Source: Acetobacteraceae bacterium (GTDB taxonomy: Bacteria > Pseudomonadota > Alphaproteobacteria > Acetobacterales > Acetobacteraceae). Taken from it: a stretch of 64,000 nt of DNA. Location: assembly GCA_027482245.1 (NCBI GenBank), contig JAIXWG010000061.1, positions 186,001 to 250,000 of the forward strand, written 5' to 3'. Below are positions 60,417 through 64,000 of this stretch, in pieces; the stretch's first letter is position 1; the number at the start of each line of letters is the position of its first letter. The notes beneath the pieces are model-generated. The model saw nothing but the letters and a program-made list of their open reading frames with translations, searched no databases and was not told where the DNA came from. Both the position numbers and the translations under genes were made by a program.

Positions 60417-62366
60417 ATGAGCACTTCCATTCCCGCCGCGAAGAAGCAGGGCAAGCGTGGCGTCTCCGCCCTCGTGGCGCTGGGCCTCGGCGCCGTCCTG
60501 GCCGTTGGCGTCAACATGCTGTCGGACCGGCTGCTGGCGCGCGCCCGCATCGACCTGACGGAGAACCGCCTCTACACGCTGTCCGACGGCACGCGGCAGG
60601 TGCTGCAGGGGCTGCAGGACCCCGTCACCTTCCGGGTGTATTATTCGCGCCGCCTCGGCGCCGCGATCCCGGTCTATGGCGCCTATGCCGAACGCGTCCG
60701 CGCCATGCTGGACGAATACGTCGCCGTCAGCGGCGGCAAGCTGCGGCTGGAGGTCTTCGACCCCGAGCCCTTCAGCGAGATCGAGGACCGTGCTGTCGCG
60801 CTCGGCCTGCAGGGCGTGCCGGTCGATCAGTCGGGCGAGCAGGTCTATTTCGGCCTCTCCGGCGTGAACCTGCTGGATGACGAGCGGACCATCCCCTTCT
60901 TCCAGCCGGACCGCGAGCGGTTCCTGGAGTACGACCTGACGCGGATGGTGTGGGAGCTGTCGAACCCCCGCCGGCCGGTACTGGGCGTCATCTCCTCCCT
61001 GCCGCTCAACGGCGATCCGCGCGCGATGATGATGCGCCAGCCCGGCGTCGGGCAGCCCTTCGTCGCCATGAACCAGCTGCGCCAGTTCTACACGGTGCGC
61101 GACATCACGCCCGATACGCAGGTGATCGAGCCCGATGTGCAGGTGCTGATGGTCGCGCATGCGCAGAACCTCAGCGACCAGATGCTCTACGCCATCGACC
61201 AGTTCGTCATGCGCGGCGGACGGCTGATCGCGCTGACGGACCCGCACAGCGAAAGCCAGGCCTCCCGCCCCTCCCCGGGCCAGCGGCCGCCGAGCGACAC
61301 CTCCTCCTCCCTCTCGCGCCTGCTGAACGCCTGGGGCGTGGAAGCGCCGTCGGACAAGGTGGTGCTGGACCTCCGCGGCGCCTGGCGCGTCCGCGCCGAT
61401 CCGCGGGACCGCGTGCAGGCGGTGGACTACGTTGCCTGGTACAACGTCCCCGCCGCCGGCCTGAACCGGAGCGAGGTGGCGACGGCCGAGCTGCAGCAGG
61501 TGACCGTCGCCTCCGCGGGCGAGGTGCGCCGGCGCGAGGGCTCGACCATCGAGTTCACGCCGCTGGTGCAGACCAGCGAACGCTCCATGCTGGTCGATGC
61601 CAGCGCGGTCCGGCAGGACCCCTCGCCCGCCCGGTTGCTGGCGGATTTCCGCCCCGACAACCAGGTGCGCACCGTCGTCGCGCGCCTGCGCGGGCCGCTG
61701 ACCTCCGCCTTCGAGGCGCCGCCCGCGCCGGCCGAGGGCACGGAGCGCCCGGCCGATTTCCCTGCCCATCGCGCCCGCAGCGAAGGCCCCGCCAACCTGA
61801 TCGTCGGCAACGACGCCGACATCCTGGAGGACCGCTTCTGGGTCCGCGTGCAGGATTTCTTCGGCCAGCAGGTCACGACGCCCTTCAGCGACAACGGCAA
61901 CTTCATCATCAACCTCGCCGACAGCATGGCGGGCGGCGAGGCGCTGGTCTCGCTCCGCTCCCGCGGTGAATCGCTCCGGCCCTTCGAGATGGTGGAGGAC
62001 ATCCGCCGCAGCGCGGAGGCCCAGTTCCGCCAGACCGAGCGTGGCCTGACCGAACGCCTGGAGGCGACCGAACGGCGCCTGCGCGAGTTGCGCCAGGGCC
62101 CCGGATCCAACGCCCCTGGGGGCCAGGCGCCCGCCAACGCCGTGATCACCCCCGAACAGCGCGCCGAGATCGACGCGGCGCGGGAGGAGATCCGGCGCAC
62201 CCGCGGCGAACTCCGCCAGGTGCAGCTGGAACTGCGCCGCGACATCGAGGGGCTGGAGACCGCGCTCCGCATCCTCAACATCGCGACGGTGCCCCTGCTG
62301 CTCACCATCTTCGCCATCGGCCTCGGCGTCATGCGCGCGCGGCGGCGGGCGGAGGCGCGGGCATGA
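60417..62366 (+). CDS. GldG-like ABC-transporter auxiliary protein
   Basis: A 649-residue protein anchored by an N-terminal TM segment (ALVALGLGAVLAVGVNML) and one near the C-terminus (TVPLLLTIFAIGLGVM). The large extracytoplasmic region has ARIDLTENRLYTLSDGT, the family's opening motif, the ABC_transp_aux domain and a coiled coil near 560-620 (QTERGLTERLEATERRLRELR). GldG partners GldF and GldA. ATG 60417 gives the expected N-terminus. The gene overlaps the DUF4340 gene by 4 bp. Confidence 0.87.
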   Translation: MSTSIPAAKKQGKRGVSALVALGLGAVLAVGVNMLSDRLLARARIDLTENRLYTLSDGTRQVLQGLQDPVTFRVYYSRRLGAAIPVYGAYAERVRAMLDEYVAVSGGKLRLEVFDPEPFSEIEDRAVALGLQGVPVDQSGEQVYFGLSGVNLLDDERTIPFFQPDRERFLEYDLTRMVWELSNPRRPVLGVISSLPLNGDPRAMMMRQPGVGQPFVAMNQLRQFYTVRDITPDTQVIEPDVQVLMVAHAQNLSDQMLYAIDQFVMRGGRLIALTDPHSESQASRPSPGQRPPSDTSSSLSRLLNAWGVEAPSDKVVLDLRGAWRVRADPRDRVQAVDYVAWYNVPAAGLNRSEVATAELQQVTVASAGEVRRREGSTIEFTPLVQTSERSMLVDASAVRQDPSPARLLADFRPDNQVRTVVARLRGPLTSAFEAPPAPAEGTERPADFPAHRARSEGPANLIVGNDADILEDRFWVRVQDFFGQQVTTPFSDNGNFIINLADSMAGGEALVSLRSRGESLRPFEMVEDIRRSAEAQFRQTERGLTERLEATERRLRELRQGPGSNAPGGQAPANAVITPEQRAEIDAAREEIRRTRGELRQVQLELRRDIEGLETALRILNIATVPLLLTIFAIGLGVMRARRRAEARA

Positions 62367-63397
62367 ACCGCCGCAACCTGCTGCTGCTGGGCGGCGCCGC
62401 CGTCGCGGCCGTGGGCGGTGCCCTGCTGCTGACGCCGCAGACGCCGACCGCGCCCCAGCCCTCCGAGACCGCGCTGGCCTTCCCGGGCCTGGCGCAGCGC
62501 CTGGCCAATGCGACGACCATCGAGGTGCGACGCAACGACGCGACGCTGGTGGTGCGCAAGGCGGGCGAGGCCTGGGTGCTGCCCTCCAAGGCCGACCACC
62601 CCGTGCGGCCGGAGAAGGTGCGCGAACTGCTCGTCGGCCTGACGGAACTGCGCCTTGCGGAGCCGCGGACCGCGAATCCCGAGATGCTGGAACGCCTCGG
62701 CCTGAACGACCCCGCCCAGCCCGGCTCCACCGCCAGCCATCTTCGCGTGCTGGATTCGCAGGGCGGCGTGATCGCGGAGCTCGTCATCGGCCGCCGCCGC
62801 GTCCGCGTGCAGGGCAACGTGCCCGAAAGCGTCTATGTCCGCCGCGCCAATGAGAACCAGGCCTGGCTCGGCGAAGGGCGGCTGCCGCTGGATGGCGACC
62901 CCAACCTCTGGATCGACCGCGACCTCGCCAACATCGCGCGCGAACGCGTGCTGTCGCTAACCGTGACGCGGGCCGGCGAGGCGCCGCTGGTGGTGCGGAA
63001 GGACCGCGACGCCGATGGCAAGCTGGCCGTCGTCAACCCCGCCGAGGCCGGGGAGATGGATGAGATCAGCCTGGACGAGATTGCCCGCGCCTTCGAATTC
63101 CTCACCTTCCTCGATGTCCGCCGCGCCGCGGAGATCCCCGGCGAGCGCGTCGGCACCGGCGCCTTCGAACTCACTGACAACCTCCGCATCACCGCCACCG
63201 TCAACAAGGATGGCGAGACGATCTGGGTGATGCTCTCGGCCGAGGGCGATGAGGAGGCACGGCGCCTCGACAATCGCTGGCGCGGCTGGGCCTACCAGGT
63301 CGGCCAGTGGAAGGAGAAGGCGCTGGTCCCTAGGCTGGAGGATCTGCGCAAGCAGCCCCCCGCCGCGGCCGAACCGGCGGCGCCGGCGGCCGAGTGA
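62363..63397 (+). CDS. DUF4340 protein of the Gld-type ABC system
   Basis: A 344-residue membrane-anchored periplasmic protein. A signal-anchor (NRRNLLLLGGAAVAAVGGALLL) leads to a beta-rich domain with IEVRRNDATLVVRKAGEAWVLPSK, typical of DUF4340. Such genes nearly always follow gldG. It starts within the gldG stop region (ATGA) and ends overlapping the NUDIX start (GTGA, 63394-63397). The role in the transporter is unknown. Confidence 0.85.
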   Translation: MNRRNLLLLGGAAVAAVGGALLLTPQTPTAPQPSETALAFPGLAQRLANATTIEVRRNDATLVVRKAGEAWVLPSKADHPVRPEKVRELLVGLTELRLAEPRTANPEMLERLGLNDPAQPGSTASHLRVLDSQGGVIAELVIGRRRVRVQGNVPESVYVRRANENQAWLGEGRLPLDGDPNLWIDRDLANIARERVLSLTVTRAGEAPLVVRKDRDADGKLAVVNPAEAGEMDEISLDEIARAFEFLTFLDVRRAAEIPGERVGTGAFELTDNLRITATVNKDGETIWVMLSAEGDEEARRLDNRWRGWAYQVGQWKEKALVPRLEDLRKQPPAAAEPAAPAAE

Positions 63398-63849
63398 CCG
63401 CGCCCGTCGTCAATCGGCGTGAATACCCGGACCGCCCCTGGGTCGGCATCGGCGTGGTCGCGCTGCGCGGCGACACCGTGCTGCTGATCCGCCGCGGTCG
63501 CCCGCCGCGCCAGGGGGAATGGTCCCTGCCCGGCGGCGGCCAGCGCCTCGGCGAGCCAGCCGAGACCTGCGCGCGGCGCGAATTGCTGGAGGAGACGGGG
63601 ATCGAGGTCGGGCCGCTCCGCCTGCTGGCGGTGGTGGACGCCATCACCCCCGGCGATCCCGGCCGAGGCCCGCGCTTCCACTACACCATCATTGACTACA
63701 CCGGCGCCTGGACCGCCGGCACCGCCCGCCCCGGCGGGGACGTGACGGAAGTCGCCTGGGCGCCGATGGATGCGCTGGAGCCCTTCGGCCTGTGGCCGGA
63801 AGCGCTGCGCGTCATCGCCCTCGCCCGCAGCCAGGCCCCCGCACCCTAA
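63394..63849 (+). CDS. NUDIX hydrolase
   Basis: A 151-residue nucleotide-diphosphate hydrolase. The NUDIX box is complete: GGGQRLGEPAETCARRELLEETGIEVG, written here in parts as Gx5E (GQRLGE) and REx2EExG (RRELLEETG). Substrate could be ADP-ribose or a modified NTP. Start is GTG 63394, overlapping the previous stop. The 9-bp repeat array begins directly at its TAA. Confidence 0.9.
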   Translation: MTAPVVNRREYPDRPWVGIGVVALRGDTVLLIRRGRPPRQGEWSLPGGGQRLGEPAETCARRELLEETGIEVGPLRLLAVVDAITPGDPGRGPRFHYTIIDYTGAWTAGTARPGGDVTEVAWAPMDALEPFGLWPEALRVIALARSQAPAP

Positions 63850-63885
63850 GCCGATTTACCCTCTTTAGCACATTTAGCACCGATT
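63850..63885 (+). repeat. Phased 9-bp repeats (TTTA type) directly after the NUDIX gene
   Basis: Four 9-mers run without gaps from the base after the TAA: GCCGATTTA, CCCTCTTTA, GCACATTTA, GCACCGATT. The core TTTAGCA occurs twice. ATTTAGCACCGATT is identical to the array after the FkbM-type gene (31.77 kb), also just after a stop codon. Confidence 0.6.
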
Positions 63886-64000
63886 CCGGGGCATCCGGGC
63901 GGGCGCGAAAGGGCTGTTGATGCGAAGAACATATCCGCAACAGGCGCCGTACGCCAGTGCATTCGCGCCTTGGGGTATCGGTTCCCCGGCCCCATGAGCC
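63886..64000. other. Non-coding end of the window
   Basis: From the repeat array to the window end no gene is seen. A/T-richer stretches (GAAGAACATATCC at about 63924) may belong to the promoter of the next gene beyond the window. Confidence 0.4.

Overview
The window reads as chromosomal DNA of a high-GC alphaproteobacterium, most likely of the Acetobacteraceae (Roseomonas-like) or a close Rhodospirillales relative. Three things suggest this: the ntrB-ntrC-ntrY-ntrX-(aminotransferase)-hfq-hflX block, the mltB-rlpA-dac-tmk-holB-metG-tatD cluster, and a fused bcsA-bcsB cellulose synthase of the Komagataeibacter AcsAB type. No sequence search was run, so gene names rest on motifs, lengths and gene order that I could read.

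Layout. 1-11.4 kb (+ strand): the tail of a probable dusB, the two nitrogen two-component systems NtrBC and NtrYX, a D-amino-acid transaminase, a HAD phosphatase, hfq, hflX, an inositol-monophosphatase-type phosphatase and greB. 11.5-16.8 kb (+): a pirin, a 1063-residue RTX calcium-binding secreted protein and a membrane-anchored unknown. 16.9-27.5 kb (- strand): mazG, a site that closely resembles the chromosome-dimer resolution site dif (17889-17916), then a nine-gene run (metallo-hydrolase, tatD, metG, holB, tmk, dac, rlpA, mltB, Tat-exported amidohydrolase). The coding strand flips from + to - next to the dif-like site, as expected where two replichores meet. 27.7-33 kb: a LysR regulator, an exported lyase homologue, an LpxR-type lipid A deacylase and an FkbM methyltransferase. 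33.4-43.3 kb (+): the cellulose operon bcsP-like, bcsQ, bcsAB, bcsC. 43.3-46.7 kb (-): UDP-xylose synthase, a GT25 glycosyltransferase and a methyltransferase, a small surface-polysaccharide group. 47.2-50.1 kb (+): an orphan phage-type structural protein with a 15-codon leader, a one-TM microprotein, a globin and a DsbA-like oxidoreductase. 50.1-57 kb: an unrecognised protein with a Cys-His signature like bacterial glutamine deamidases, then mfd, sdhE and recG. 57-58.8 kb (-): a probable toxin/immunity pair preceded by an alphaproteobacterial LexA (SOS) box. 59-63.8 kb (+): a GldA-GldF-GldG-DUF4340 ABC transporter and a NUDIX hydrolase.

Most striking points. (1) Gene 57709-58782 encodes a protein ending in a RecB/Cas4-like PD-(D/E)XK nuclease domain. 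It has a strong ribosome binding site, a small uncharacterised partner gene 4 bp downstream (candidate immunity), and an exact GTTC-N7-GTTC SOS box about 50 bp upstream. That is the architecture of a DNA-damage-inducible bacteriocin. (2) Gene 50123-50785 carries LSGC with a histidine 16 residues later, the hallmark of the CNF1/BLF1/CheD deamidase fold. (3) A dif-like site at 17.9 kb. (4) A family of phased 9-bp tandem arrays built on TTTAGC/GCTAAA recurs in three separate intergenic regions (2.8-3.0 kb, 31.8 kb, 63.9 kb), two of them sharing an identical 14-bp core directly downstream of a stop codon. No tRNA, rRNA, CRISPR array or insertion sequence was seen.
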